A stretch of DNA of 64,000 nucleotides from Amorphoplanes friuliensis DSM 7358 (lineage in GTDB: Bacteria; Actinomycetota; Actinomycetes; Mycobacteriales; Micromonosporaceae): contig NC_022657.1 of the NCBI RefSeq assembly GCF_000494755.1, positions 631,501-695,500 on the forward strand, given 5' to 3'. Shown here piece by piece: positions 24,220 to 32,689 of the stretch. Positions within the stretch are counted from its first letter, which is position 1; each line of letters starts with the position of its first letter. Both the position numbers and the translations under genes were made by a program. Under the pieces are notes generated by a model. It saw nothing but the letters and a program-made list of their open reading frames with translations, searched no databases and was not told the DNA's origin.

Positions 24220-25858
24220 CCTGGTGCCCGACCCCGGGCCCGAGCTGCTGCGGGGGCTCGGCGCGAGCGCGGGCACAGCCGTCGGGCCGGCGTACAGGCT
24301 GGCCGATCCGCCGCGACTGCCCGCGCCGAGGCCCGTGGGTGATCCGGAGGCCGAGGTGCAGCGCGCGTGGGCGGCGATCGACGCTGTTTGCGCCGACATC
24401 AGTCGGCGGGCGGACGCCGCGGCCGACGCGACCTCCGGCGAGATCCTGCGGGTGCAGGCGGCGCTGGCCGGTGACCGGACTCTGCGCGACGGTGTGGCCC
24501 AGGCGGTCCGTGCCGGGCACGAGGCGCCGCACGCGGTCGCGGCGATCCTGGCCGGCCATCGTTCGGCCCTGCTGGCCGCCGGTGGTCTGCTGGCGGCCCG
24601 GGCGGCCGACCTCGACGATCTGCGCGACCGGGTGGTCGCGCACTGCCTCGGCCTCCCGATGCCGACCCTGCCCGACCCCGGCTGCCCGTTCGTGCTGGTC
24701 GCCGTTGATCTGGCACCGGCCGACGCCGCCCTCCTCGATCCGGCCCGGGTGCTCGCGGTGGTGACGTCGGCCGGCAGTTTTGTCAGCCACACCGCGATCC
24801 TGGCGCGGGCCCGCGGCCTGCCCACCGTGGTCGCGTGCGGCCGGGCGCTGGAGATCGCGGACGGCACGGTTGTCACCGTCGACGGCACCACCGGCCGGGT
24901 GTCGGTGGGGTCCGGCGAGGACTACACGCCGATCTCCGCACCACCGACGGCTCCCGCCGCCGAGCACCGCGGGCAGACCTCGGACGGGCATCCGGTGGCG
25001 TTGCTGGCCAACATCGGGTGCGCCGCCGAGCTCACCGGTGTCGCCGTCGAGGGTGTCGGCCTCTTCCGCACCGAGTTGCTCTTCCAGCACCACATCGACC
25101 CGCCGACGCTGGCCGAGCAGGTCCAGGAGTACGCCCAGGTCTTCGCCGCGATGCCGGACCGCCAGGTCATCGTGCGCACCCTGGACGCGGGTTCGGACAA
25201 GCCGCTGCCGTTCCTGCGCGAGCACGACGAGCCCAACCCGGCGCTGGGCATCCGAGGGCTGCGGGTGGCCCGCCGGCGCGGCGACATCCTGCGCACCCAG
25301 ATTTCGGCGATCGCCGCGGCGGCCCGGGAGTCACGGGCCCGTGTCGCCGTGATGGCCCCGATGGTCACCACCGTGGCCGAGGCCGCTGAGTTCACCGCGC
25401 TGTGCCGCGACGCCGGACTGCCCACGGTCGGCGTGATGATCGAGGTGCCGGCCGCCGCCGTCCGGGCCGCCGAGATCCTCCAGACGGTCGATTTCCTCAG
25501 CGTCGGCACCAACGACCTCAGCCAGTACGCCTTCGCCGCCGACCGCCGCAGCGGTGAGCTGGCCGATCTGCTCGACCCGTGGCAACCGGCGCTGCTGTCG
25601 CTGATCGCCCTGTGCGCGGCGGCCGGTGTGGCGGTGGGCCGCCCGGTCGGCGTCTGTGGTGAGGCTGCCGCCGACCCGGCGTTCGCGGTGGTGCTCACCG
25701 GCCTCGGCGTGACCAGTCTATCCATGTCGCCCACGGCGATCCCCGCGGTGCGTGCCGCCCTGGCGGCGCACACAGTGGAGGAGTGCCGCGCCGCAGCCCA
25801 GCAGGCTCTGGCGGCCGGCGATCCGGCAACGGCACGAGCAGCCGTGACCCGCATCTGA
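24212..25858 (+). CDS. ptsI: PEP-protein phosphotransferase, PTS enzyme I
   Basis: 548 residues, near the usual 570. Begins the phosphorelay by taking phosphate from phosphoenolpyruvate. The phosphohistidine is His193 in SFVSHTAILARARGLPTVVACG. The C-terminal PEP-binding barrel holds GVGLFRTELLF, the metal/PEP motif DFLSVGTNDLSQYAFAADR and GVCGEAAAD with the catalytic cysteine. GTG 24212 overlaps the HPr stop by 8 bases. Last gene of the operon, so the operon encodes a full chain from PEP to sugar. Confidence 0.92.
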   Translation: MRDLVPDPGPELLRGLGASAGTAVGPAYRLADPPRLPAPRPVGDPEAEVQRAWAAIDAVCADISRRADAAADATSGEILRVQAALAGDRTLRDGVAQAVRAGHEAPHAVAAILAGHRSALLAAGGLLAARAADLDDLRDRVVAHCLGLPMPTLPDPGCPFVLVAVDLAPADAALLDPARVLAVVTSAGSFVSHTAILARARGLPTVVACGRALEIADGTVVTVDGTTGRVSVGSGEDYTPISAPPTAPAAEHRGQTSDGHPVALLANIGCAAELTGVAVEGVGLFRTELLFQHHIDPPTLAEQVQEYAQVFAAMPDRQVIVRTLDAGSDKPLPFLREHDEPNPALGIRGLRVARRRGDILRTQISAIAAAARESRARVAVMAPMVTTVAEAAEFTALCRDAGLPTVGVMIEVPAAAVRAAEILQTVDFLSVGTNDLSQYAFAADRRSGELADLLDPWQPALLSLIALCAAAGVAVGRPVGVCGEAAADPAFAVVLTGLGVTSLSMSPTAIPAVRAALAAHTVEECRAAAQQALAAGDPATARAAVTRI

Positions 25859-25935
25859 ACGACCACTTTCAGCAACTGTCCAGTCTGACTTGTTAGCTTC
25901 TGCCCGACCTGTCAGTCCTGGGTAAAGGGGAGTTC

Positions 25936-26871
25936 GTGGGCTTCAAGAAGATGCTGGGCGCGTTCGGTGTGGGCGGCCCGAGTGTCGACACCGTGCTGAC
26001 CGATCCGACCACGCGCCCCGGCGCGTCGCTGGCCGGACAGGTCAACCTGGTCGGCGGCAACCACGACGTCGAGATCGAGCACATCACGCTCGGGCTGGTC
26101 ACCAGGGTCGAGGTCGAGGGTGGACAGGGCGAGTACGGTGCCACCGGCGAGTTCCACCGCGTCGGCGTCAGCGGCCCCCTGCGACTCGCCGAGAAGCAGC
26201 AGCTCTCCCTGCCGTTCGAGTTCGTGGTGCCGTGGGAGACGCCGATCACCGCCGTCCACGGTCAGCACCTGCGCGGCATGACGATGGGTGTGCGTACCGA
26301 GGTGTCCATCGCGCGGGCGATCGACAAGGGTGACCTCGACCCGGTCTCGGTGCACCCGCTGCCGATCCAGGAGCGGATCCTCGAGGCCTTCGCCCGGCTG
26401 GGCTTCCAGTTCAAGAACGCCGATCTCGAGTACGGCCGGATCGCCGGTGTGCACCAGACGCTGCCGTTCTACCAGGAGATCGAGTACTACCCGCCGGCGC
26501 AGTACGCGCACGGCATCAACGAGGTCGAGCTGACCTTCGTGACCAACCCGCAGACCGTCGAGATCGTGCTCGAGTTCGACAAGCGCGGCGGCATGTTCAG
26601 CGGCGGTCACGACTCCTACGGGCGTTACACCGTCCCGCACAGCGACGCCGACAGCGCCGACTGGGCGCAGGTCGTCGACGGCTGGGTCCGCGAGGCCCTG
26701 TCGCACCACCAGCAGCCCGCCTACGGCGGCTACGGCGGCGGCCACGGCGGTCACAGCCGCGGCCACGGCGCCGGTGGTGTCGTGGCCGGTGTCGCCGGCG
26801 GCCTGGCCGCGGGTTACGTCGCGGGTGAGGTCATGGAAGAGGTCTTCGAGGACGACGGCGGCGACGAGTAG
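25936..26871 (+). CDS. SpoOM (SpoIVB-type) sporulation-control family protein
   Basis: 311 residues. The family domain fills about residues 1-225: GFKKMLGAFGVGGPSVDTVLTDPTTRPGASLAGQVNLVGGNHDVEIEHITLGLVTRVE, an arrestin-like beta-sandwich. The C-terminal 65 residues are Gly/His-rich and then form a Gly-zipper-like segment (VVAGVAGGLAAGYVAGEVMEE), with an acidic end. In Bacillus, SpoOM tunes the sporulation phosphorelay; in actinomycetes its job is unknown. GTG 25936 has AAGGGGAG just upstream. It lies 77 bases after EI and ends in a strong terminator. Confidence 0.85.
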   Translation: MGFKKMLGAFGVGGPSVDTVLTDPTTRPGASLAGQVNLVGGNHDVEIEHITLGLVTRVEVEGGQGEYGATGEFHRVGVSGPLRLAEKQQLSLPFEFVVPWETPITAVHGQHLRGMTMGVRTEVSIARAIDKGDLDPVSVHPLPIQERILEAFARLGFQFKNADLEYGRIAGVHQTLPFYQEIEYYPPAQYAHGINEVELTFVTNPQTVEIVLEFDKRGGMFSGGHDSYGRYTVPHSDADSADWAQVVDGWVREALSHHQQPAYGGYGGGHGGHSRGHGAGGVVAGVAGGLAAGYVAGEVMEEVFEDDGGDE

Positions 26872-26880
26872 TCGCTTTCC

Positions 26881-26925
26881 GGACCCTCACGGCCGTGACA
26901 GCGGCCGTGAGGGTCCCCGTTTTTT
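26881..26925 (+). terminator. Strong intrinsic terminator after the SpoOM-like gene
   Basis: A perfect 15 bp stem (26881-26895 with 26902-26916) with a TGACAG loop is followed by CCG and six T residues. This is the clearest intrinsic terminator in the window and ends the rightward transcript 10 bases after the stop codon. Confidence 0.9.
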
Positions 26926-26941
26926 GGGTAGCGTGAGGCGC

Positions 26942-28261
26942 ATGGCTCGCCCCCGGATCGTCATCGTCGGTGCCGGCTTCGCCGGCTTCCAGGCCGCACG
27001 CACGCTGTCCCGGCAGTCCGGTGGCAGCGCCGACATCGTGATCGTGAATCCCACCGACTACTTCCTCTACCTCCCGTTGCTGCCCGAGGTCGCCGCCGGC
27101 ATCCTCGAACCCCGCCGGGTCACGGTCTCGCTGGCGGCGACCCTGCCCGGTGTGCGGGTGATCCTCGGTGAGGTCGACGGTTTCGACTTCGACAACCGGA
27201 CCGTCTCGTACGCCGACCCCGAGGGCACCCGGGGCAGCCTCGGCTACCACCGCCTGGTGATCGCGGCCGGCAGTGTCAACAAGCTGCTGCCCGTGCCCGG
27301 TGTCACCGAGTACGCCCACGGCTTCCGCGGCATCCCCGAGGCGCTGTTCCTGCGCGACCACATCACCCGGCAGATCGAGATGGCCGACGGGGCCACGGAT
27401 CCGGCCGAATGCGAGTCGCGCTGCACTTTCGTGGTGGTCGGCGCCGGATACACCGGTACGGAGGTGGCGGCCCAGGGTGTGCTCTTCACCGATGCCCTCA
27501 CCCGCAACCGCCCGCACCTGAAGCCGAAATGGCTCCTCGTCGACACCGCCGACCGGGTGCTGCCGTCGCTGGACGCCCGGCTCGCCCGGGCCGCCGACCG
27601 GGTCCTGCGCGAGCGTGGCGTCCGGGTGCTCCTGCAGAGCTCGGTCAAGGAAGCCACCTCGGACGGCGTGCACCTCAGCACCGGCGAGTACGTCCCCACC
27701 AAGTCGCTGATCTGGTGTGTCGGCGTACGCCCGGACCCGCTGGTCGCCGACCTGGGGCTGGAGACCAAGCAGGGCCGCCTCGTGGTGGACGAGTTCCTCA
27801 ACGTCCCCGGTCACCCCGACGTCTACGCCTGTGGTGACGCCGCGGCGGTGCCCGACCTGACCCGTCCCGGCGAGATCACGGGCATGACCGCGCAGCACGC
27901 CAGCCGCCAGGGCACCACCGTCGCCAAGAACATCGCCGCCTCGTACGGCCGGGGGCGGCGGCGGGCGTACAAGCATCATGATCTGGGTTTTGTGGTGGAT
28001 CTCGGTGGTCTGGACTCGGCGGCGAACCCGCTCGGCGTGCCCCTGTCGGGTCTGCCGGCCAAGGCGGTGACCCGCGGTTACCACCTGCTGTCGATGCCCG
28101 GCAACCGTGTGCGGGTCGCCGCCGACTGGCTCCTCGACGCGGTCCTGCCCCGCCAGGGTGTGCAGCTCGGACTGGTCCGGTCGAGCGCGGTGCCGCTCGA
28201 CAGTGCGTTTCCGGACGCTATGCCGGACACCGGCGTGACGGAGCGAACAACATCGTCCTGA
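26942..28261 (+). CDS. ndh: Type II NADH dehydrogenase (NDH-2)
   Basis: 439 residues. Single-subunit respiratory enzyme that passes electrons from NADH to quinone without pumping protons. FAD site: IVIVGAGFAGFQAARTL at residues 5-21. NADH site: FVVVGAGYTGTEVAAQG. The second FAD motif is VYACGDAAAVP, followed by the quinone-site-like TAQHASRQG. The C-terminal hydrophobic and basic region attaches it to the membrane. It begins 17 bases after the terminator of the SpoOM-like gene, so its promoter must overlap that region or allow read-through. Confidence 0.88.
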   Translation: MARPRIVIVGAGFAGFQAARTLSRQSGGSADIVIVNPTDYFLYLPLLPEVAAGILEPRRVTVSLAATLPGVRVILGEVDGFDFDNRTVSYADPEGTRGSLGYHRLVIAAGSVNKLLPVPGVTEYAHGFRGIPEALFLRDHITRQIEMADGATDPAECESRCTFVVVGAGYTGTEVAAQGVLFTDALTRNRPHLKPKWLLVDTADRVLPSLDARLARAADRVLRERGVRVLLQSSVKEATSDGVHLSTGEYVPTKSLIWCVGVRPDPLVADLGLETKQGRLVVDEFLNVPGHPDVYACGDAAAVPDLTRPGEITGMTAQHASRQGTTVAKNIAASYGRGRRRAYKHHDLGFVVDLGGLDSAANPLGVPLSGLPAKAVTRGYHLLSMPGNRVRVAADWLLDAVLPRQGVQLGLVRSSAVPLDSAFPDAMPDTGVTERTTSS

Positions 28262-28394
28262 GGAGTGCGAGCCGCGTCTCATTCGCAGCTCAGAGGCCAT
28301 CCGCGGCTGACGATCTCAGTACGATCGCGGATGACCGGGCCGGTGCTTGACAGCGCTCTTGCCGCCTGGAGCAGACCGCTGAAAGGACCGATTG

Positions 28395-29900
28395 ATGTCC
28401 GCTGCCGCAGAAGCGTCAGGGGTTCGCCCGGACTCCACGCCTGAGTTGCACCCGCGTCGCTGGGCCGCGCTCGGCGTGATCGCGATCTCGCAGCTCATGG
28501 TCGTGCTCGACGCCACCATCGTCAACATCGCCCTCCCCAGCGCCCGGGTGGACCTGGGCATCACCGAGGCCAACCAGCAGTGGGTGATCACCGCCTACAC
28601 CCTGGCCTTCGGTGGGCTGCTGCTGCTCGGCGGCCGCATCGCCGACTACTGGGGCCGCAAGCGCACCTTCATGGTCGGCGCCATCGGCTTCGCCGCCGCG
28701 TCGGCGATCGGTGGCCTCGCCACCACCGGGCCGCTGCTGTTCGGCGCCCGGGCGCTGCAGGGTGCCTTCGGTGCGCTGCTCGCGCCGGCCTCCCTCGCGC
28801 TGCTCACCGTGCTCTTCACCGAGGCCCGGGAGCGGGCCAAGGCGTTCGCCGTCTACGGCGCCATCGCCGGTGGTGGCTCGGCCGTCGGCCTGCTGCTCGG
28901 CGGTGTGCTCACCGAGTACGCGAGCTGGCGCTGGTGCCTCCTGGTCAACATCCCGATCGCCCTGCTCGCGCTGGCGCTGGCCATCCCGCTGGTCCCCGAG
29001 AGCAAGGCACACGGCGACACCTCGTACGACGTGCCCGGCGCCGTGGTGGTCACGCTGGGTCTCACCTCGCTGGTCTACGGCTTCACCGAGGCCGCCAAGC
29101 CGGCTGAGGGCTGGGACTCGCCGAAGACCCTCGCCTTCATCGCCGCCGGCATCGTGCTGCTGATCGTCTTCGTGCTCATCGAACGGGCCAGCAAAAATCC
29201 GCTGCTGCCGCTGCGGATCGTGCTCGACCGCAACCGCGGTGGCGCGTACCTGACGTCGATGCTGGTCGGAGCGGGTCTGTTCGGCGCGTTCCTGTTCCTG
29301 ACGCTCTTCCTGCAGAACGTCCTCGGTTACACGCCGCTCAAGGCCGGCTTCGCCTCTCTGCCGGTGACGGTCGGTGTGCTGATCTCGGCCACCGTGGCGT
29401 CGAACCTGCTGCCGCGGATCGGCCCGAAGATCCCGATGATGATCGGTCCCGTGCTCGCCGCGATCGGCATGATCTCGCTGCGGTTCATCGACGTCGACAC
29501 GGCGTTCTGGACGCACCTGATGCCCGCGCAGGTGCTGCTCGGGCTGGGGCTCGGCTTCACGTTCGTGCCGCTGTCCAGCCTGGCGCTGGTCGGTGTGCCG
29601 GAGCACGACGCCGGTGCCGCGAGTGCCGCGCTCAACGCGACGCAGCAGATCGGCGGGTCGCTCGGTACGGCTCTGCTCAACACGATCGCGACCAGCGCCA
29701 TCGCGGCGTACGTCGCGGCCAACCTCGTCGCGGGTCAGGACCCGGGGCCGGTGGCGCTCAAGGCGCAGGTCGACGGTTATGCCGACGCGTTCACCTGGGC
29801 GGCCGGGCTGATCCTGCTCGCCGGGATCATCACCGCGATCTTCGTCAAGGTCGACAAGGCGGATCTGCCGACCGGCGAGGCGGCCGTGCACGTCGGCTGA
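28395..29900 (+). CDS. MFS exporter, EmrB/QacA (DHA2) type
   Basis: 501 residues, about 14 membrane helices. First helix: WAALGVIAISQLMVVLDATIVNIALPSA, with the D-x-T-I-V-N-(I/V)-A-L-P motif of the DHA2 family; motif A is GGRIADYWGRKRTF. Typical drug or metabolite efflux pump. ATG 28395 has AAAGGA upstream. No regulator gene lies next to it. Substrate unknown. Confidence 0.88.
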   Translation: MSAAAEASGVRPDSTPELHPRRWAALGVIAISQLMVVLDATIVNIALPSARVDLGITEANQQWVITAYTLAFGGLLLLGGRIADYWGRKRTFMVGAIGFAAASAIGGLATTGPLLFGARALQGAFGALLAPASLALLTVLFTEARERAKAFAVYGAIAGGGSAVGLLLGGVLTEYASWRWCLLVNIPIALLALALAIPLVPESKAHGDTSYDVPGAVVVTLGLTSLVYGFTEAAKPAEGWDSPKTLAFIAAGIVLLIVFVLIERASKNPLLPLRIVLDRNRGGAYLTSMLVGAGLFGAFLFLTLFLQNVLGYTPLKAGFASLPVTVGVLISATVASNLLPRIGPKIPMMIGPVLAAIGMISLRFIDVDTAFWTHLMPAQVLLGLGLGFTFVPLSSLALVGVPEHDAGAASAALNATQQIGGSLGTALLNTIATSAIAAYVAANLVAGQDPGPVALKAQVDGYADAFTWAAGLILLAGIITAIFVKVDKADLPTGEAAVHVG

Positions 29901-29917
29901 TCCCGCTCACGAGTGCA

Positions 29918-29947
29918 CCGCCCCGGCCGATTCGGTCGGGGCGGTTT
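29918..29947 (+). terminator. Terminator hairpin after the MFS gene
   Basis: A 12 bp GC-rich stem (29918-29929 with 29933-29944, one G-U pair) closes a three-base loop and is followed by TTTCGT. It lies 18 bases after the MFS stop. The short T-run makes it weaker than the one at 26881. Confidence 0.65.
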
Positions 29948-30047
29948 CGTGATTCATGGGGGATTAGTCCGAATAGCTATCATGATCGTCCGACCGTCGT
30001 AGGCGGTTGGATTAACCCCGAAACGGTTCACAAGTAATAATTCGGGC

Positions 30048-30851
30048 ATGCGATCTCGTAGTCTCCTCGCCTCCGCGGTCCTCGCCGGGGCGTTCCTCGG
30101 CTCCGTCCCCGGCGTCGCCGCGGCCCACCAGCAGGCCGGCGCCGCCCCCGTCACCGTGTCGGCGGCGGCCCGCACCGCGGTGCTGCACGCCACCGCCGCC
30201 CGCGCGGCCGGCGGCACGGGAAGGCTGGTCGCGCGGTACGCCTTCGACGGGGCGCGGTCCGGCTCCATCCCCGACGACTCCGGCAACGGGCACACCCTCA
30301 GGCTGATCACCGGCAACGGCGGCACGGTCAGCCCGGTCCAGCACGGCAGCGGCCAGGCCCTGCGGTTCCCCGGCAAGTGCTCGGCCAAGAAGTGCCCGCA
30401 CGCCGCCCTGCAGAGCCCCAGCGCCGCCAGCCTCAACCCCGGGACCCGGCCGATCTCGTACGGCGCGATGGTCCTGCTGACCCGGGGCCAGACCAGCAAG
30501 GGCCAGAACGTGGTGCAGAAGGGCTACTCGGCCACCAGCAGCCAGTACAAGCTGCAGATCGACGGCGCCGCCGGCCGGGCCAGCTGTGTCCTGGTCGGTG
30601 CGAAGCCGGGGATAAAGCTCGTCACCAGCTCCCGGTCGGTCGCCGACGGTGCCTGGCACACGATCGAGTGCCGCCGCCAGGGCACGAACCTGACCGTGCT
30701 GGTCGACGGGGCCGTCCGCGGGAACAGGGCGATCTCCGCACAGCTGTCGGTCTCCAACAACCGCCCGTTCAGCGTCGGTGGCAAGGGCGCCTACTCGGAC
30801 AACGACCAGTTCCAGGGCACCCTCGACAACGTGTGGGTGCGGATCGGCTAG
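30048..30851 (+). CDS. Secreted LamG/concanavalin-like protein
   Basis: 267 residues with a Sec signal peptide (RSRSLLASAVLAGAFLGSVPGVAAA). From about residue 58 the sequence fits a LamG-like jelly roll: LVARYAFDGARSGSIPDDSGNGHTLRLI, QALRFPG, then SVADGAWHTIECRRQGTNLTVLVDGAVRGN and FQGTLDNVWVRIG. Two cysteine pairs may form disulfides. No catalytic motif, so probably a carbohydrate- or surface-binding module. The stop overlaps the convergent chitinase-like gene by 4 bases. Confidence 0.8.
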   Translation: MRSRSLLASAVLAGAFLGSVPGVAAAHQQAGAAPVTVSAAARTAVLHATAARAAGGTGRLVARYAFDGARSGSIPDDSGNGHTLRLITGNGGTVSPVQHGSGQALRFPGKCSAKKCPHAALQSPSAASLNPGTRPISYGAMVLLTRGQTSKGQNVVQKGYSATSSQYKLQIDGAAGRASCVLVGAKPGIKLVTSSRSVADGAWHTIECRRQGTNLTVLVDGAVRGNRAISAQLSVSNNRPFSVGGKGAYSDNDQFQGTLDNVWVRIG

Positions 30852-32053
30852 CCGCTCAGCCCGTCCTTCATGGCCGTGACCAGCCGGGCGTCGTCGGTGT
30901 CACCCGAAAGCTCCCAGGCGAAGGCGCCACCGAGGGCTTTGCTGCGGGCGTACGCCATCTTGGCCTTGATGGTCTCGGGGGTGTCGTATCCCCACCACTG
31001 GCCGCCGCACACGGCGTAGGACGTGCCGCCGATGCTGCCGGTGGGCGGACAGGTCTCCTGCAGCACCGCGTAGTCCTCGATGCCCTTGTCGTAGCTGCCC
31101 TGCGCGGGGCCGCTCGCGGTGCCACCCGGGCCGGCCTGGCTCACCCCGGTCCAGCCACGACCGTAGAAACCGATGCCGAGCAGGAGCTTCTCCGGCGGGA
31201 TGCCCAGGCCGAGCAGGCCACTGATCGCAGCATCGGTGGTCGAGGTCTCGCGCGGGATCCCCGGGTACGCCTTCAGCGGTGAGTGCGGCGCCGTCGGTCC
31301 CGTGCCGGCGCCGCCCGTACCGAAGAAGTCGTAGGTCATCGCGCTGAGCCAGTCGGCGCTGCGGGCGGCCGCGGCATAGTCGGTGGCCTTCAGCTTGCCG
31401 AGGTCGCCCGGCACGGCCGCGGTGATCAACGCCTCCGGCCCGAAGGTGCTCCGCAAAGACTTGAGCAGGCCGGGCAACGCGTCCGGGCCGCTGGTGTCGC
31501 AGACCAGGCCGCAGGCGTTCGGATATTCCCAGTCGACGTCGATGCCGTCGAAGACACCGGACCAGCGGGGGTCGGTCAGCAGCTTGTAGCAGGAATTGGC
31601 GAAGGCAGCCGGGTCCTTGGCGGCCTCGGTGAAACCCTTCGAGCCGGTCCAGCCGCCGAACGACCAGATCACCTTGAGCCGCGGGTGCGCCGCCTTGAGC
31701 TTGCGGAGCTGGCCGAAGTTGCCGCGCAGTCCGGCGCCGGGAGTGTCGGCGACACCGTCCACGCTGTCCGCCGCGGCGATCGGCTTCTCGTAATCGGCCC
31801 ACTTGTCGCTGGTGGTGCACTTGCCACCGTCGAGCTTGCCGAACGCGTACATGAGGTGGGTCAGGTCGGCGGCGGCACCGCTGGCGTCGACGTTGCGGAC
31901 CTGGAAGTTGCGGCCGTAGACGCCCCAGTCGGTGAAGTAACCGACGACCCGCTGCTGGTCCGCGGTCTGAGGGGCCGGCTTGGCCGGTGGTGACGAATCG
32001 CAGCCGGCCGCGAGCAGCAGCACAGCCGAAAGAATGACGGGTAAGACCCGCAT
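30848..32053 (-). CDS. GH18 chitinase-like lipoprotein
   Basis: 401 residues. Lipobox LLLAAGC puts the lipidated cysteine at 18, so the enzyme is surface-anchored. The GH18 barrel is clear: VVGYFTDWGVYGRNF, KVIWSFGGWTGSKGF and the catalytic DGIDVDWEYP, with Asp169, Asp172, Asp174 and the acid Glu176 in D-x-x-D-x-D-x-E. Later MTYDFFG and WWGYDTPETIKAKMAYARSKALGGAFAWELSGD complete the active site. Expected to cleave chitin or related GlcNAc polymers; no chitin-binding domain. Confidence 0.9.
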   Translation of the reverse strand: MRVLPVILSAVLLLAAGCDSSPPAKPAPQTADQQRVVGYFTDWGVYGRNFQVRNVDASGAAADLTHLMYAFGKLDGGKCTTSDKWADYEKPIAAADSVDGVADTPGAGLRGNFGQLRKLKAAHPRLKVIWSFGGWTGSKGFTEAAKDPAAFANSCYKLLTDPRWSGVFDGIDVDWEYPNACGLVCDTSGPDALPGLLKSLRSTFGPEALITAAVPGDLGKLKATDYAAAARSADWLSAMTYDFFGTGGAGTGPTAPHSPLKAYPGIPRETSTTDAAISGLLGLGIPPEKLLLGIGFYGRGWTGVSQAGPGGTASGPAQGSYDKGIEDYAVLQETCPPTGSIGGTSYAVCGGQWWGYDTPETIKAKMAYARSKALGGAFAWELSGDTDDARLVTAMKDGLSG

Positions 32054-32088
32054 GCGGGCCTCCCAGTCCCTCTCGCCGAGCCCCGAAC

Positions 32089-32562
32089 CTATCGTGACGG
32101 CAGCGGCGAAGGAGCCTCCGTTAGCCCGATCGTGTAGTCCTCGATCGTGTAACAGGCCTCGTCGTCGATGGCGTTCCGTGAGTAGTCGATGGTGATCTTC
32201 GCCGGGTGGGCGTCACCGAGGTCCCGCTCGACCTCGACCACCTCCGCACCCTCACGCCGGGCGGTCTCGGCCTCGGCCTCCAGCTGCTGCAGGGTCGGCA
32301 CCAGATCGGCCATGCGCAACATCAACGCGTTACGTGCGGAGTCGTCGAGCCCCTTGGCCGCGACCACCTTGTCACCCACGACGCTGACCTGGAAACGGCC
32401 GATGAGCGCGCGTTCGCCGCACTCGGAGGCGAGGGTGAAGGCGTACTTGTCGGGGACCGTCCAGGTGACGGGCGGTTCGTTCATCACGTTGGGCTCGTCG
32501 TTGGCGCACGCACCCGTCAGGGTGATCAGCAGCAGTCCCGGCAGAACGGTCCTGAGTCTCAC
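32089..32562 (-). CDS. Small putative lipoprotein, unknown function
   Basis: 157 residues from GTG 32562, chosen because GGAGGG lies just ahead of it; the upstream ATG 32574 contains that site. Signal VRLRTVLPGLLLITLTGAC ends in a lipobox-like cysteine (TGAC). The mature part has an amphipathic helical stretch rich in Glu/Ala (VPTLQQLEAEAETARREGAEVVEVERDL) and a C-terminal beta-rich part with a possible disulfide. No family recognised. Divergent from the phosphodiesterase gene. Confidence 0.65.
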   Translation of the reverse strand: MRLRTVLPGLLLITLTGACANDEPNVMNEPPVTWTVPDKYAFTLASECGERALIGRFQVSVVGDKVVAAKGLDDSARNALMLRMADLVPTLQQLEAEAETARREGAEVVEVERDLGDAHPAKITIDYSRNAIDDEACYTIEDYTIGLTEAPSPLPSR

Positions 32563-32689
32563 GGTGCCCTCCATGGCGTCGACGCTATCGGCTCCGACGC
32601 GTACGGCAGAAGGCTGGTTCCGCCCGCCGGGTGAGTGGCGTTGGCTACGTCGTGAGCGCAGGCCGGGCCGCCTGTGCGATCGTTTTGCA

